From Tenacibaculum sp. 190130A14a (GTDB lineage: Bacteria > Bacteroidota > Bacteroidia > Flavobacteriales > Flavobacteriaceae): a stretch of 64,000 nucleotides of DNA. Shown piece after piece: positions 46,086 to 55,115 of the stretch. The stretch is taken from positions 1,302,001 through 1,366,000 of the forward strand of contig NZ_OZ040189.1 in NCBI RefSeq assembly GCF_964048965.1, written 5' to 3'. The notes under the pieces are model-generated. The model did no database searches and was not told the DNA's origin. It saw nothing but the letters and a program-made list of their open reading frames with translations. Position numbers and translations under genes: made by a program. The stretch's first letter is position 1. Each line of letters begins with the position of its first letter.

Positions 46086-47694
46086 AATTCCCATTATTGG
46101 GTTCAGAGTCAATGTCTTCTTGATCGATACTGATTATTTGAGAGGTATTAAGAAGTACTCCTGCTGAAGTTATGGTAGCCCCAATCTGAATTGTTATTGC
46201 TGGAGCTCCTGCCGTAATTGTAATTCCAGATAAGTCCCAATCTCCAGTAGCATCATCATAAGTTCCTGTTGTTATAGAAGAACTTCCTGAGTCATACGTA
46301 AAACCAGATGGTAATAAATCTCTAACAACTACTCCTGTAGCATCTTGTGGACCTGCATTAGATAAAGACAATGTAAAAACGACTACATCTCCTACTTTAG
46401 GAATTGGGGTATTGACTGTTTTAGTTAATTTTAGATCTACCGTAGGTACCATTTCTAGTGTAAAATAGTCATTATCATTAAAGGATACTGTTGCTGAATA
46501 CACACCTCCAGATAAATTTAAGTCGTATTCTTCTATAACAGAACTAAAATCTGAAACAGTACTCCTTAAGAGTTTAAAAACCCCTGTAGGTACTCCAGAT
46601 AAATCTAAATCTGCTTCATTAACTGAAAAAGTTACGGTGCCTACATCTCCTGTTTCGCTTACTCGCCATTTAGTATTCACTCTATACCTTTTATTCGCTG
46701 GGGCTACTGTTGAAAAGGTATAATCGGAATTTATTTGATCCTCACCCCAAAACAGATATTCATTATTATTCAGGTTACTTGGTGTATTGATTCTTATTAT
46801 ACCAGTACCCTGAGAATCTGTATGATTACTACCATCAGAAGCTTGTCCAATTCCCGCAACTTTATGATCAAAATCACCTGTAGATGTGTCTTCGTTATAT
46901 AGATCATTCGATGTCAATGTGAAATTGTATTTTGCTGATAAGTAATTGTTTATGATTGTTCTTTCTGCATCATTTAGAAGTATATCAAACATAATTATCT
47001 CACCTATTCTTCCATTGAAATAATAATTTGGTGTTAGGTTTTCATTTCTTCCAGCTCCTACACGAAAAGGCCTAATAGTGTTGAGTGTCATCGAATGACT
47101 ACTTGTTTGGTTCAAAGTATTATTAATAAATAATCGCTTGTTATTAGAAGCAGTATTTTGATAGAATAAATTTTGAACAGCCCAGCTTCCAGATGTAGAT
47201 ATAGAATTACCCGTAGTTTGCCAGGGGCCAGTATCTCTTCCAGTCCAAAAGTCCCATCTATTAGATCCAGGTCTAGAATACAATATAAACCCTCTAGTAG
47301 GTGTACCTGAAGGATCATCTCTATTGGAAACAACGGCTTTATATCCACCTGAACTTGTTACATTCGTAGCTGAAAAAACACTAAAGGTGTTTGGGTTTAA
47401 AACACTTTCAAAGGATTTTTCAAAATAATTAGACGACCCATTGAAACTATATGAGTTATATCCGTTTATATCTGCTGTATTGAGTACCGCTCCATTTCCA
47501 TCACCAAAATCAAATCCTCTACCAGAACTATCTACCCATAAAGAGCCCGTATTCCCTGTAGATTGAGGTCTTAACCACAAAACTAAATTTGTACCACTTC
47601 CTACAGTTCCTACTCCTCCTGGTCCAGTTTGTGCACCTAGAAAATAAATAGGAAACAATAAAGTAAATAAAACAGATAAGTGCTTTCCTTTCAT
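46084..47694 (-). CDS. Secreted LamG-like / DUF11 surface protein, C-terminally truncated
   Basis: ATG at 47694 gives 536 residues with signal peptide MKGKHLSVLFTLLFPIYFLGAQ. Residues about 30-230 form a LamG/concanavalin-like domain and 270-410 the DUF8202-like region common in flavobacterial surface proteins. A single DUF11 repeat (about 420-530) begins VDLKLTKTVNTPIPKVGDVV. The frame stops at DSEPNNGN, where related proteins continue with further repeats and a type IX secretion sorting domain; neither is present. The end coincides with repeat R. Confidence 0.75.
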   Translation of the reverse strand: MKGKHLSVLFTLLFPIYFLGAQTGPGGVGTVGSGTNLVLWLRPQSTGNTGSLWVDSSGRGFDFGDGNGAVLNTADINGYNSYSFNGSSNYFEKSFESVLNPNTFSVFSATNVTSSGGYKAVVSNRDDPSGTPTRGFILYSRPGSNRWDFWTGRDTGPWQTTGNSISTSGSWAVQNLFYQNTASNNKRLFINNTLNQTSSHSMTLNTIRPFRVGAGRNENLTPNYYFNGRIGEIIMFDILLNDAERTIINNYLSAKYNFTLTSNDLYNEDTSTGDFDHKVAGIGQASDGSNHTDSQGTGIIRINTPSNLNNNEYLFWGEDQINSDYTFSTVAPANKRYRVNTKWRVSETGDVGTVTFSVNEADLDLSGVPTGVFKLLRSTVSDFSSVIEEYDLNLSGGVYSATVSFNDNDYFTLEMVPTVDLKLTKTVNTPIPKVGDVVVFTLSLSNAGPQDATGVVVRDLLPSGFTYDSGSSSITTGTYDDATGDWDLSGITITAGAPAITIQIGATITSAGVLLNTSQIISIDQEDIDSEPNNGN

Positions 47695-47890
47695 TTCTCT
47701 TGCTTTAGTACGAAAATATAAATTCATATGGTATTGACAAAAAGGACATCCGTATTCTATGAAAAACATAATGTTTTTATGATGAAGTTCTAGTTGTCTA
47801 AATAATCCATTTCTTATAATTGGTAGTAGGCGATTTTTTTCCTTTGAACATCAAAGGAAACTGTGTTTTAATTAAAAATATAATAGTCTA

Positions 47891-48847
47891 TTATTCAATT
47901 ATGGAATTTGTTTTTACTCCTTTTTTAAAAGTCATAGTTTCTATTAGTTTTCCTTTTTCATCATAATATTTAGCTATTCCATTTGGTTGGTAATCTTTAA
48001 CATCAACTTCCAGTTTAAGCTTTCCATTCTCATAATAAAAAAAAGTTTTTCCATATGATGTAAGATTAATAGTGTCTAATTGGGATATTTCTAATTTTTT
48101 AAGATTCCCATTTGAATAATAGCTTTTGCAAGTATCTCTATTTCTATCATTCCAATAGTTACAATGCTTTTTTAATGTTTTGTTTGGATAATATGCTTTA
48201 TATTCTCCATGAAGTTTTTCATTATACCTGAAATTCGATTCTTCTATATTTCCGTTTTCATAATAAAAGAAGCCCTGTCCCGATTGTATTCCTGAAACCC
48301 AATAAGCAGACGATTTTAAATTCCCATTTTTCCAGTAGTTTTTCCTTTCTCCGTGAGGCTTTCCATCTTTAAAGGTTATGAGTTCTTTCAATTTTCCATT
48401 GTCACTCCAGTATCTTTTCCATAACCCTTGTTCTAAATTATTTTCAACAAGACCTTCTTCTACAATAATTTTCCCTTTGTTTGAGTAAAAATGCTTATAA
48501 TATCCATTCTCATAAATCCGTTTATACTCCTTGTTATTTTTTTGCCAAACTGTTTTTATTAAGCTGTCAGTTTCCTTATCGAATAATTTTTCTATTCTGT
48601 TCGGTAGACCATCTAATATTTCTATCTCACCAAATTTTTTACCATTATCATAATAATAAGTTAATAGACCTTTAGTATATTCAAAATCTGAATGTTCACT
48701 GATTTTTTGCCAATATCCATCTTGTCCATTTTCTTGAAAAAAGATGTAATTAGAATTCCTGTACTTAGAATCATTAATATTGCCTTTTTCTTTACAGGAA
48801 CATATGATTAGAAAAGAGATGATTAAATAGTAAATTTTCGATTTCAA
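47891..48847 (-). CDS. MORN-repeat lipoprotein (YwqK-like)
   Basis: 318 residues with lipoprotein signal ending FLIICSCKE. From about residue 45 to the end it is a run of MORN_2-type repeats (for example KYYYDNGK/YWSDNGKLKELITFKDGKPHGE and YYENGNIEES). These form extended beta sheets of unknown role, often annotated YwqK antitoxin-like. A similar repeat pair is present in the backbone protein at the right edge of the window. Confidence 0.8.
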   Translation of the reverse strand: MKSKIYYLIISFLIICSCKEKGNINDSKYRNSNYIFFQENGQDGYWQKISEHSDFEYTKGLLTYYYDNGKKFGEIEILDGLPNRIEKLFDKETDSLIKTVWQKNNKEYKRIYENGYYKHFYSNKGKIIVEEGLVENNLEQGLWKRYWSDNGKLKELITFKDGKPHGERKNYWKNGNLKSSAYWVSGIQSGQGFFYYENGNIEESNFRYNEKLHGEYKAYYPNKTLKKHCNYWNDRNRDTCKSYYSNGNLKKLEISQLDTINLTSYGKTFFYYENGKLKLEVDVKDYQPNGIAKYYDEKGKLIETMTFKKGVKTNSIIE

Positions 48848-48990
48848 TAGCTTTATGTTTTTAATTATAGATACCTCATAATATATGAGCCAAAATAACT
48901 ATTTAGTTTAGATGGAAAAAAGATAAAAAGTGCTTTTATTCCAAATTACGAAGCTTTTTGAATAGTATTGCTTTTCAAAGCTTAAATTTC

Positions 48991-49090
48991 TTCTGTTTCT
49001 CAAGACATTTTTAAAAGAGTTAATAGTAATTGATTATATATCGCAAATGGAGTTGATTATCTTGAACTAAAAATCTTTTTTAATTATAGT
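48991..49090. repeat. Dispersed repeat R, copy 2
   Basis: TTCTGTTTCTCAAGACATTT, GCAAATGGAGTTGATTATCT and TTTAATTATAGTTTTTGTTA match copies at 50.8 and 57.2 kb with scattered changes. It lies in the 358-base gap 48848-49205, whose remainder holds only a site-like palindrome and AT-rich sequence. Confidence 0.7.
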
Positions 49091-49169
49091 TTTTGTTAAA
49101 TTTATAGTAATGTGTTTGACTAGTAGCGAATCTGTAAGTACTTTTTCAGAAAATAATTTACAAAACGAA

Positions 49170-49211
49170 AAGTAACAGCTAAATGAGTTTTAATTCAATT
49201 AGCAGTTACTC
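49170..49211 (-). repeat. Short palindromic attC-like site
   Basis: Cassette strand: GAGTAACTGCTAATTG opposite CATTTAGCTGTTACTT, 12 of 14 central bases pairing, 42 bp in total. The TAA in the left end is the stop codon of the gene at 49206, as in other sites. Neighbouring bases 49112-49165 resemble the inner part of subfamily D. Confidence 0.5.
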
Positions 49212-50081
49212 ATAGATGTTGTTAGCATGTGTTTTTATTCTATTCTTAATGTAATCTTTTAGATTTGTCATTCCCTTTATTAAATAGAAACCATATTTTT
49301 CTGAATTTGAAATTAAGATTTTATTTGGTTCAAAAAACATAATTTCTATTGATTCATTGCTCGATTTTGTAAAGGAGAGTCTAATAAATTTACTGGTGTC
49401 TAAGTCTTTATATATGTAGTCTGCTTGTTCTAAACCAGATAGGTTTAAATTAATAACTTTCGATTTTAAAACAACTTTTTGAGTTGTGAAAAAATTATTT
49501 CTTTCATAAGTTTCAATGTACTCAATTATTGCTGAGCTATCTTTTTGTAAGAAGTTCTGTAGTTCTAAATTAAAATCAAAATCGTTGTTTAAAATTAAAT
49601 CAGTTAAAAACTCTATTTTATTTATTTTCCATGTATCTCCGTTTCTTATTAATTCAATATTTAAATCTACATCTATTGCTTTGCTGAATAATGTATTTAC
49701 TTCTTCTTTTATTTTTTTTGGAGAGTGAAAATATTTTTTTTCAACTAATAAATTTCCATTAACATATCTTCTTGAATTAGATTCTTTCTTCCCATTTTTA
49801 AATCCTTCAAAATTTGTAATTCCTTCTTTTTGAAAATATTCATTTATATTTTCAATAATTAAACTAAGATCTTTTTTTGATTTCTTTAATTTAAAGTCTT
49901 CAGAGCAATCGTTATATAAATCTTCAATATTGGAATTGAGAATACCTTTATGTATAGCGGTAAACATTTTTTCTGTATTATTAAAATACTCCTTTTTTAA
50001 AATTCTATTTTGATTTTTTTGTTGAGCATATGAGGAAAAAAAGAAGAAAAATGATGTGGCAATTAATAGTTTTTTTAACAT
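49206..50081 (-). CDS. Secreted hypothetical protein
   Basis: ATG at 50081 gives 291 residues with a signal peptide (MLKKLLIATSFFFFFSSYAQ). The mature part is Lys/Asn-rich with no recognised domain (NTEKMFTAIHKGILNSNIED; later DVDLNIELIRNGDTWKINKI, a form seen in NTF2-like secreted proteins). First gene left of leader repeat U copy b. Confidence 0.6.
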   Translation of the reverse strand: MLKKLLIATSFFFFFSSYAQQKNQNRILKKEYFNNTEKMFTAIHKGILNSNIEDLYNDCSEDFKLKKSKKDLSLIIENINEYFQKEGITNFEGFKNGKKESNSRRYVNGNLLVEKKYFHSPKKIKEEVNTLFSKAIDVDLNIELIRNGDTWKINKIEFLTDLILNNDFDFNLELQNFLQKDSSAIIEYIETYERNNFFTTQKVVLKSKVINLNLSGLEQADYIYKDLDTSKFIRLSFTKSSNESIEIMFFEPNKILISNSEKYGFYLIKGMTNLKDYIKNRIKTHANNIYE

Positions 50082-50164
50082 TTGAACGTTTTTATATTTG
50101 TTAATCTTTTTTAGATAATCTAAGTATTGCATTTTTTTCGTTTTTCATGTTTAATTTTTTCGAA

Positions 50165-50380
50165 TTACAAACAACTTATTTATATACAGAATAAAAGTAC
50201 TGTTATACATCCAGTTAGTTAATATAGGTGGAAGTTTTTAGCAATTTTATTCACTTTTGTTTTACTTCAAATATAATGAGTTTTATCAAAATTATTTAGT
50301 GATAAAAATCATAAAAGCTGAACTATGTGTGAATTACTTTTATAAACAATTGAGTTAAGTGGTTTCATTAAAAAATAATT
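50165..50380 (-). repeat. Leader repeat U, copy b
   Basis: About 215 bases, nearly identical to 56510-56723, upstream of the first copy of the duplicated membrane gene. On the minus strand it reads TATATTTG (50275-50268) and ends in ATAAATAAGTTGTTTGTAAT, a GTT-containing box in front of the gene at 49206. Confidence 0.8.
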
Positions 50381-50383
50381 GAA

Positions 50384-50785
50384 ATGTTGAAGTATATATT
50401 GACGTGGTTTCCAATGATTATGATAGCGATAATAAATGGTTTTTTTCGTGAGAAATTTTTAGCAAACTATTTTAATAACCTTCAAGCACATCAATTATCT
50501 TCTGTATCCATGATTATGTTGTTGGGTGTTTATATCTGGTTTGTATTCAAGGTTTTTTTCCCAGCTTCTGGGAATCAAGCAATATTTATTGGGCTAATTT
50601 GGTTGTTGTTTACCGTAATTTTTGAATTCTTATTTGGGTATTATGCTATGGGGAATTCTTGGAATAAATTACTAAGCGATTACAATGTTTTAGAAGGGAA
50701 AGTTTGGGTTTTTGTGCTGATTTGGATTGCTATTGCTCCCTACATTATTTATCGAATGCAACTCGTTTTCCTTCAGGAAAATTGA
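50384..50785 (+). CDS. Small membrane protein, duplicated copy 1
   Basis: 133 residues, four membrane segments, about 90% identical by eye to the protein at 56724-57116 (shared MIAIINGFFREKFLA, FEFLFGYY and LEGKVWVFVLIWIA). Conserved short membrane protein of unknown function. It is on the plus strand, divergent from the cassette genes to its left, and lies between repeats U and R. Confidence 0.75.
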   Translation: MLKYILTWFPMIMIAIINGFFREKFLANYFNNLQAHQLSSVSMIMLLGVYIWFVFKVFFPASGNQAIFIGLIWLLFTVIFEFLFGYYAMGNSWNKLLSDYNVLEGKVWVFVLIWIAIAPYIIYRMQLVFLQEN

Positions 50786-50789
50786 GTTT

Positions 50790-50905
50790 AGGGCTTTTCA
50801 GTTTCTCAGGATATCTTTAAAAGATGAGAAAGTAATTGACTAGACATCATAAATCGAGTTGAATACCCTCAATTGAAGATTTTGTTTTAATTGTACTTTG
50901 GGTTA
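50790..50905. repeat. Dispersed repeat R, copy 3
   Basis: Follows the first membrane gene: CTTTTCAGTTTCTCAGGATA, then TCATAAATCGAGTTGAATAC and TTTTAATTGTACTTTGGGTT. Homologous to 57130-57246 behind the second membrane gene. Confidence 0.75.
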
Positions 50906-50914
50906 AATATTAGG

Positions 50915-50960
50915 AGCATTTTGGCTAAGCTGCGTTTTAATGCAGTTTAGGTTTTATTAA
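50915..50960 (-). repeat. Degenerate attC-like site, subfamily E
   Basis: Cassette strand CCTAAACTGCATTAAAACGC then AGCTTAGCCAAA, identical in the core to 55920-55972, but both outer boxes are changed. Confidence 0.5.
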
Positions 50961-50966
50961 ACTGGT

Positions 50967-51452
50967 TTATATTCCTTCATATTTAGTTACAACAAATTTT
51001 AGTTTCTTTATTCCGCCATTCAAACAGTCCGCTAAAGTTGTCTTCCAAATTTTTAACTCAATAAATGAGTTATTTCTTTCTGTAATTCTATATGTTCCAA
51101 TTCTAAAATTCATTTTAAACCTTAACCAGAAGGTTTTTATTCTTGAGTTTTCTTCTATTATTTTTTCACCATTAACAAATTCCATATAATCAAATCCTTT
51201 GATATTATCACCAACTATTTTTCTAACACTATTTTTATTGAAATAGTAAATGTTTTTGGTAGTCAACAATACTTTTTTTTGTCTACTAAAGTTTATTAAT
51301 GCAACTTCAAGTTCATTACTTTCGAGATTTATTTTTTCATTATTTAACTTGTTTGAATTTTCAAAAAATGTTATTCCTCTGGAATTTCTATAATATTTAA
51401 GTTTTAATAAAATCTGTTTTCTTAGATGTTCTTTTTTCTTTTTGATTTTCAC
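50967..51452 (-). CDS. Hypothetical cassette protein
   Basis: 161 residues, basic, soluble; MKIKKKKEHLRKQILLKLKY start. No family recognised. Bounded by a degenerate site after its stop and an intact subfamily E site before its ATG. Confidence 0.6.
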   Translation of the reverse strand: MKIKKKKEHLRKQILLKLKYYRNSRGITFFENSNKLNNEKINLESNELEVALINFSRQKKVLLTTKNIYYFNKNSVRKIVGDNIKGFDYMEFVNGEKIIEENSRIKTFWLRFKMNFRIGTYRITERNNSFIELKIWKTTLADCLNGGIKKLKFVVTKYEGI

Positions 51453-51481
51453 AGTAATATTTTTTATGTCTGAGTACTTGT

Positions 51482-51534
51482 TGCCAACGGTTAGTGTAAA
51501 CTGTCATTTTAATGCAGTTTATACCTTGTTGTAG
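51482..51534 (-). repeat. attC-like site, short subfamily E
   Basis: Cassette strand: CTACAAC, AAGGTATAAACTG, spacer CATTAAAATGA, CAGTTTACACTAACC, GTTGGCA. 53 bp, close to the size and layout of classical short attC sites. Arms TAAACTG / CAGTTTA pair perfectly. Confidence 0.8.
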
Positions 51535-51540
51535 AGCGTT

Positions 51541-51888
51541 TTATTTATTTTTTAATTCGATTTTACGTCCATCTAAATCTTGAACGATAGCAGTCAATCC
51601 CCATTCTGTTTCAGTTAGTCCTGATTTAACTATCCAATTGGTTTTGATTAAATCGTTCATTTTCTTATTCAGGTTTTCAATGTCAAAACCTAATCGAATT
51701 GAATTATCTACTTTTTCTATTGATTTGGTTAAGGGATATATTTCAAAAACAAATCCATCTTTCTCGGAGGCATAGTGAAAAGGACCATTCCCATGTTGAT
51801 GATAGTCAAATTCAAACCCTAATAGCTCATATTGAGTTTTTAGAAGCTCAGGTTTTTTAGTTCTAATTACAAGTAGGTTGATATGCAT
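51541..51888 (-). CDS. VOC/glyoxalase-like protein (intact copy)
   Basis: 115 residues, vicinal-oxygen-chelate fold of the glyoxalase/bleomycin-resistance type: NLLVIRTKKPELLKTQYELLG, GPFHYASEKDGFVFEIYPLT and TAIVQDLDGRKIELKNK. Possible metal ligands are His and Glu in these motifs; substrate unknown. Start codon overlaps the stop of the phosphatase-like gene by one base, so the two are coupled in one cassette. A decayed duplicate lies at 37659-37991. Confidence 0.82.
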   Translation of the reverse strand: MHINLLVIRTKKPELLKTQYELLGFEFDYHQHGNGPFHYASEKDGFVFEIYPLTKSIEKVDNSIRLGFDIENLNKKMNDLIKTNWIVKSGLTETEWGLTAIVQDLDGRKIELKNK

Positions 51889-52232
51889 TATATTAATCCT
51901 CTTTTATTTACATTCTCAAACTTTGATTTGAGAATTGTTATTAATTCAGGTTGCATATAGTCATATTCATCGGGTATGTATAAACAGACTATCTTTTTAT
52001 TTTCATATACATCGGGAAATTGTTTTCTTATTGTATTTCGATGATGTTTTTCCATTACAATTATGGTGTCAGCCCAAGATAGATTCTTATAAGAAATGAT
52101 CTTTTTAGTTTCTTTATCCGTTCCAGCTGAATCAATTTCGAAGCGTTGATCATTCTTGTACATTTCATGAGCTGTCGAACTTCTCATCTTATTGATTGTA
52201 CAAACGAATAATATTTTCTTTTTTTTGCTCAT
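51888..52232 (-). CDS. Low-molecular-weight protein-tyrosine-phosphatase-like protein
   Basis: 114 residues. The P-loop VCTINKMRSSTA has C11-x5-R17 as in LMW phosphatases, with the following SAGTDKETKK and a possible acid loop PDEYDYMQP. At 114 residues it is shorter than classical enzymes (about 150) and matches a short bacterial branch. Phosphatase activity on protein or small substrates is inferred only. Confidence 0.8.
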   Translation of the reverse strand: MSKKKKILFVCTINKMRSSTAHEMYKNDQRFEIDSAGTDKETKKIISYKNLSWADTIIVMEKHHRNTIRKQFPDVYENKKIVCLYIPDEYDYMQPELITILKSKFENVNKRGLI

Positions 52233-52252
52233 TTTATACCTATGTTCTATAA

Positions 52253-52396
52253 AGTACTGGGCTATGATGCATGGTTGTTTAGAGAATTTTGTGCCACTGG
52301 CATGGTGATCATAGCTTTATTATTTATTATCAATTCTAAAAATATTAATTCTTTTTCAGTTTATTAGCCTGCAATGCATTATAGCCGTTGTTGGCA
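52253..52396 (-). repeat. attC-like site
   Basis: Cassette strand: TGCCAAC left box, then AACGGCTATAATGCATTGC; right arm ACCATGCATCATAGCCC, complementary to it. The right box is decayed (CAGTACT). 144 bp. Confidence 0.6.
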
Positions 52397-52403
52397 ATTG
52401 TTT

Positions 52404-52916
52404 TTATTCACCCCATTCATAATATAAAGTCATTTCATTTCTTTCTTCACTCAGTAATATAAATCCATTAATTAAATGATTCTTTTGTGTTGAAGGATCT
52501 ATGCTTATTAGATCAGTTTCAAAAGATAAAACTGTAATTTTTCCTTCAATCCATCTTGGAAAGTTCTCAAAACCACTAAATGGAGTTTCTATTTCAGGAT
52601 TAAATTTACCCCAACTAATTGGGAAAATTGCTTTGTCATTATAAAGCCATTTATGAGTTTGCTCGCTGCTAAATGTTTGTTCTTTTTTTAAAATCCACCC
52701 GTTATCTTTAGCCAGTTTTATAATTTCATTTTTATTGTATTTTCCATTTATTCCAACCCAATGCAATACGTGAATTCCACCAAACCATCCATTCTGATTT
52801 ATAAATTCAACTCTATTTTGGTATTCAAATTTTTTCCAAAAACCAACAGGAGAAGAAAGATTACAATTGGTAAAACAAACTAGAATTAAAATGTAGAATA
52901 GTACTTTCAATTTCAT
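52404..52916 (-). CDS. Cassette lipoprotein
   Basis: ATG at 52916 gives 170 residues with signal MKLKVLFYILILVCFTNCN. The start is seven bases after the right box of the upstream site; an extension to 52964 only translates the site. Mature part contains NQNGWFGGIHVLHWVG and a C-terminal NEMTLYYEWGE. No family recognised. Confidence 0.65.
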   Translation of the reverse strand: MKLKVLFYILILVCFTNCNLSSPVGFWKKFEYQNRVEFINQNGWFGGIHVLHWVGINGKYNKNEIIKLAKDNGWILKKEQTFSSEQTHKWLYNDKAIFPISWGKFNPEIETPFSGFENFPRWIEGKITVLSFETDLISIDPSTQKNHLINGFILLSEERNEMTLYYEWGE

Positions 52917-52922
52917 AATTAT

Positions 52923-53053
52923 TGCCAGCGGTCTTGTATATGAAAAGTAGCGGATTTCAAGCACGAATTTTTCAGTCTTACAATGACCTTTTATTTATTA
53001 ATTTTCTTTCTATTAAGCGATTAAGTAGCTGTTTTTTATATACTTTGTTCTGT
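52923..53053 (-). repeat. attC-like site, subfamily D
   Basis: Cassette strand: GACAGAAC, AAAGTATATAAAAAACAGC; right CCGCTACTTTTCATATACAA and box GCTGGCA, a one-base change from GTTGGCA. 131 bp, closely similar to 44215-44342. Confidence 0.75.
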
Positions 53054-53059
53054 CTAGTT

Positions 53060-53596
53060 TTATCGTTTTGCTTGTTTCTCTTTTGGAATGTTTATCACTC
53101 CACATCCTGTTACAAGCCATTTGTTATCAAGCTCCTTAATCTTCATTGTTATTTTAAATCCTTTCCAATTTATAGCTTCTACAGTCAAATAATTTGTTTT
53201 TGAGTCAAATTCTGAAAACTTGAATCCATCATCAGGATAATCTTGAGCGTCAAAAATTGGGTCAAAGCCTAGTCCATATTCTGGATCAGATTTTTCTGCC
53301 TCTTCAATCATTCTCTTGAGTTCTGTTTTAAATTTAGCACTAACATTTGGATGAGCATTTACAAATTCAATAATTCCAACCTGTTCTTTCGTTTTATTAC
53401 AATTAGAAACGTATTCATTAATAAATTGTATCGCTACATCTGCAATCGAATCTGTATAGTTTAATTCAGTCTTCTTAGTTTTTACTTCTTTTAAATCAAT
53501 TTCAATTTGTTCTTTCTTTTTGGAGTTATTCTCTTTTTGTTTTTCTCCACAACTAAAAGCAAAGAAAATCAATAGAATTAAGTATGGTTTTTTCAT
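53060..53596 (-). CDS. Cassette lipoprotein
   Basis: ATG at 53596 gives 178 residues with signal MKKPYLILLIFFAFSCGEK. A Lys-rich spacer precedes a domain with DFDSKTNYLTVEAINWKGFK. No family recognised. A start at 53635 would translate part of the attC-like site. Confidence 0.65.
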   Translation of the reverse strand: MKKPYLILLIFFAFSCGEKQKENNSKKKEQIEIDLKEVKTKKTELNYTDSIADVAIQFINEYVSNCNKTKEQVGIIEFVNAHPNVSAKFKTELKRMIEEAEKSDPEYGLGFDPIFDAQDYPDDGFKFSEFDSKTNYLTVEAINWKGFKITMKIKELDNKWLVTGCGVINIPKEKQAKR

Positions 53597-53631
53597 TAAT
53601 TTTTGATTTCTATTCAGTTTTTGGAAATTAT

Positions 53632-53831
53632 ACACAACGAACTTGTGAATGAAATATAGCGTGTAAAAAGGTACTAACTTTTCGGATTAACACAGCACCA
53701 AATTTTTATATTTTGTTTTTAATTTTTCTTGTTCAAAAGTCAAATCAAAATGATTTAACGACCTTATAAAAATACACTAAACTTTGTGATTAAGTACCAA
53801 GGTCCGTATTAATTATAGTCAATGTCGTACG
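53632..53831 (-). repeat. attC-like site, subfamily A
   Basis: Cassette strand: decayed left end CGTACGACATTGAC; inner GTGTTAATCCGAAAAGTTAG; right arm CGCTATATTTCATTCACAAG, box GTTGTGT. 200 bp. Confidence 0.65.
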
Positions 53832-53844
53832 GCGTTTTTTTGAC

Positions 53845-54420
53845 TTAGTCTATCCATTCTTTATAATATGCGTCTTCTAAATATAATTTTGTCTTTTTTG
53901 CTTTGTTTAAAACATCATTTTGTTCAGGTTCAGGATGGTCACTCAAATATGAAACAGCTTTTATAAAAGCTCCATATCTAATAATGCTTTTCTGATTTTT
54001 TATTAAGATTACCGATTCTAAAATATCAAGGGGTATTAGATCTTTTAAGTCATAATTCCAAATATCCAAATAGGATTCTAAATAATATTCCTCGGCATTA
54101 TTGATATCATTTTTTGCTATTAGTTTTCTAATCAATTTTTCTAGTAAGTCTTTATTTTTAAAATCATTATTAAGTTTCACTTTCCAAATTAGTCTAATTA
54201 ATAAATATTCATTTATCCATTCTGTTTTGTCTTCAACAACTAATTTTCCTAATTCTTGAATTAGTTCATGATTTGAATAATTATTCTTTTTTGCAAAATT
54301 AAAAACCTCCTCTAAATAATATTCTTCAAATTTTTCTATTTCAGAATTCCCTCCTTCAATATTTGATTTCTCTTTTTTAAGATTTATGTATTCAATATTT
54401 AAATCAATGATTCTTTTCAC
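53845..54420 (-). CDS. Hypothetical cassette protein, immunity-like
   Basis: 191 residues, acidic and helical, no signal peptide (NNYSNHELIQELGKLVVED; NAEEYYLESYLDIWNYDL). Size and composition fit small immunity proteins but no family is recognised. Bounded by two attC-like sites. Confidence 0.6.
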   Translation of the reverse strand: MKRIIDLNIEYINLKKEKSNIEGGNSEIEKFEEYYLEEVFNFAKKNNYSNHELIQELGKLVVEDKTEWINEYLLIRLIWKVKLNNDFKNKDLLEKLIRKLIAKNDINNAEEYYLESYLDIWNYDLKDLIPLDILESVILIKNQKSIIRYGAFIKAVSYLSDHPEPEQNDVLNKAKKTKLYLEDAYYKEWID

Positions 54421-54442
54421 AATTTTTTTTTCTAATGCTGTT

Positions 54443-54574
54443 CGGTAACGTATTTGTATGACTGTTGTTACGGGATTAAAGTTACATATTTTGTTTTGGA
54501 ATGATCGTTAGTAATCACGGGATGGATTCGGACGAAATCGAATCCGCCGTAATTGTGGTTATACATTGTTATCT
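54443..54574 (-). repeat. attC-like site, subfamily C
   Basis: Cassette strand: AGATAAC, AATGTATAACCACAATTACG; inner GGATTCGATTTCG / CGAATCC; right CGTAACAACAGTCATACAAA and box GTTACCG. 132 bp. Confidence 0.75.
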
Positions 54575-55098
54575 GCTGGTTTTTTTCTAAATCCGAAGTA
54601 TCCACAAATCAATGCAATTAACATTATTATTCCATTTATTATCCAAAATATCCATTCAAATTCTCTTTCAATTAGTAGTTCATAAGTCGGTCCTGGAACA
54701 TTTGTTTGTATGCTAACATTCAGGATATTCGGTTTCGAATTAGCATTAACAAATTTTAGTTGTAATTCATACTCTTCTCCACGTTTGCTTAAGAAGCTGT
54801 TATTTTCAAATACCTCAATAGGTTTATTGTTCCTAAATATCTTAATGTTAAATTCAATAGGTCTTAGTGAATCTATATTCTCATAAGGTCTAGGATCTTC
54901 GAGGTTAAAGCTAATTTCATAAGATGATTTAAAGTCAGTTGTAAATTTTTCTGATATTTCTAATTCGTTTTCAAAAGGATATTGTTGATTGAAAGCTGTC
55001 AAATTTCTATTTGTTCTGTCAGGAATCAATTCAATTGTCCAGTAAATAGAAATTGAACTCAGGATGATAAAAATAGTTTTTAATATTCTTTTTGACAT
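54559..55098 (-). CDS. Cassette membrane protein
   Basis: 179 residues with a membrane segment at each end (about 6-24 and 148-168) and a soluble beta-rich domain between them, presumably periplasmic. The frame reads through the left box of the attC-like site and ends inside it (KKPADNNV). No family recognised. Confidence 0.6.
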   Translation of the reverse strand: MSKRILKTIFIILSSISIYWTIELIPDRTNRNLTAFNQQYPFENELEISEKFTTDFKSSYEISFNLEDPRPYENIDSLRPIEFNIKIFRNNKPIEVFENNSFLSKRGEEYELQLKFVNANSKPNILNVSIQTNVPGPTYELLIEREFEWIFWIINGIIMLIALICGYFGFRKKPADNNV

Positions 55099-55115
55099 TG
55101 TTTGGTTCAGCTTGC

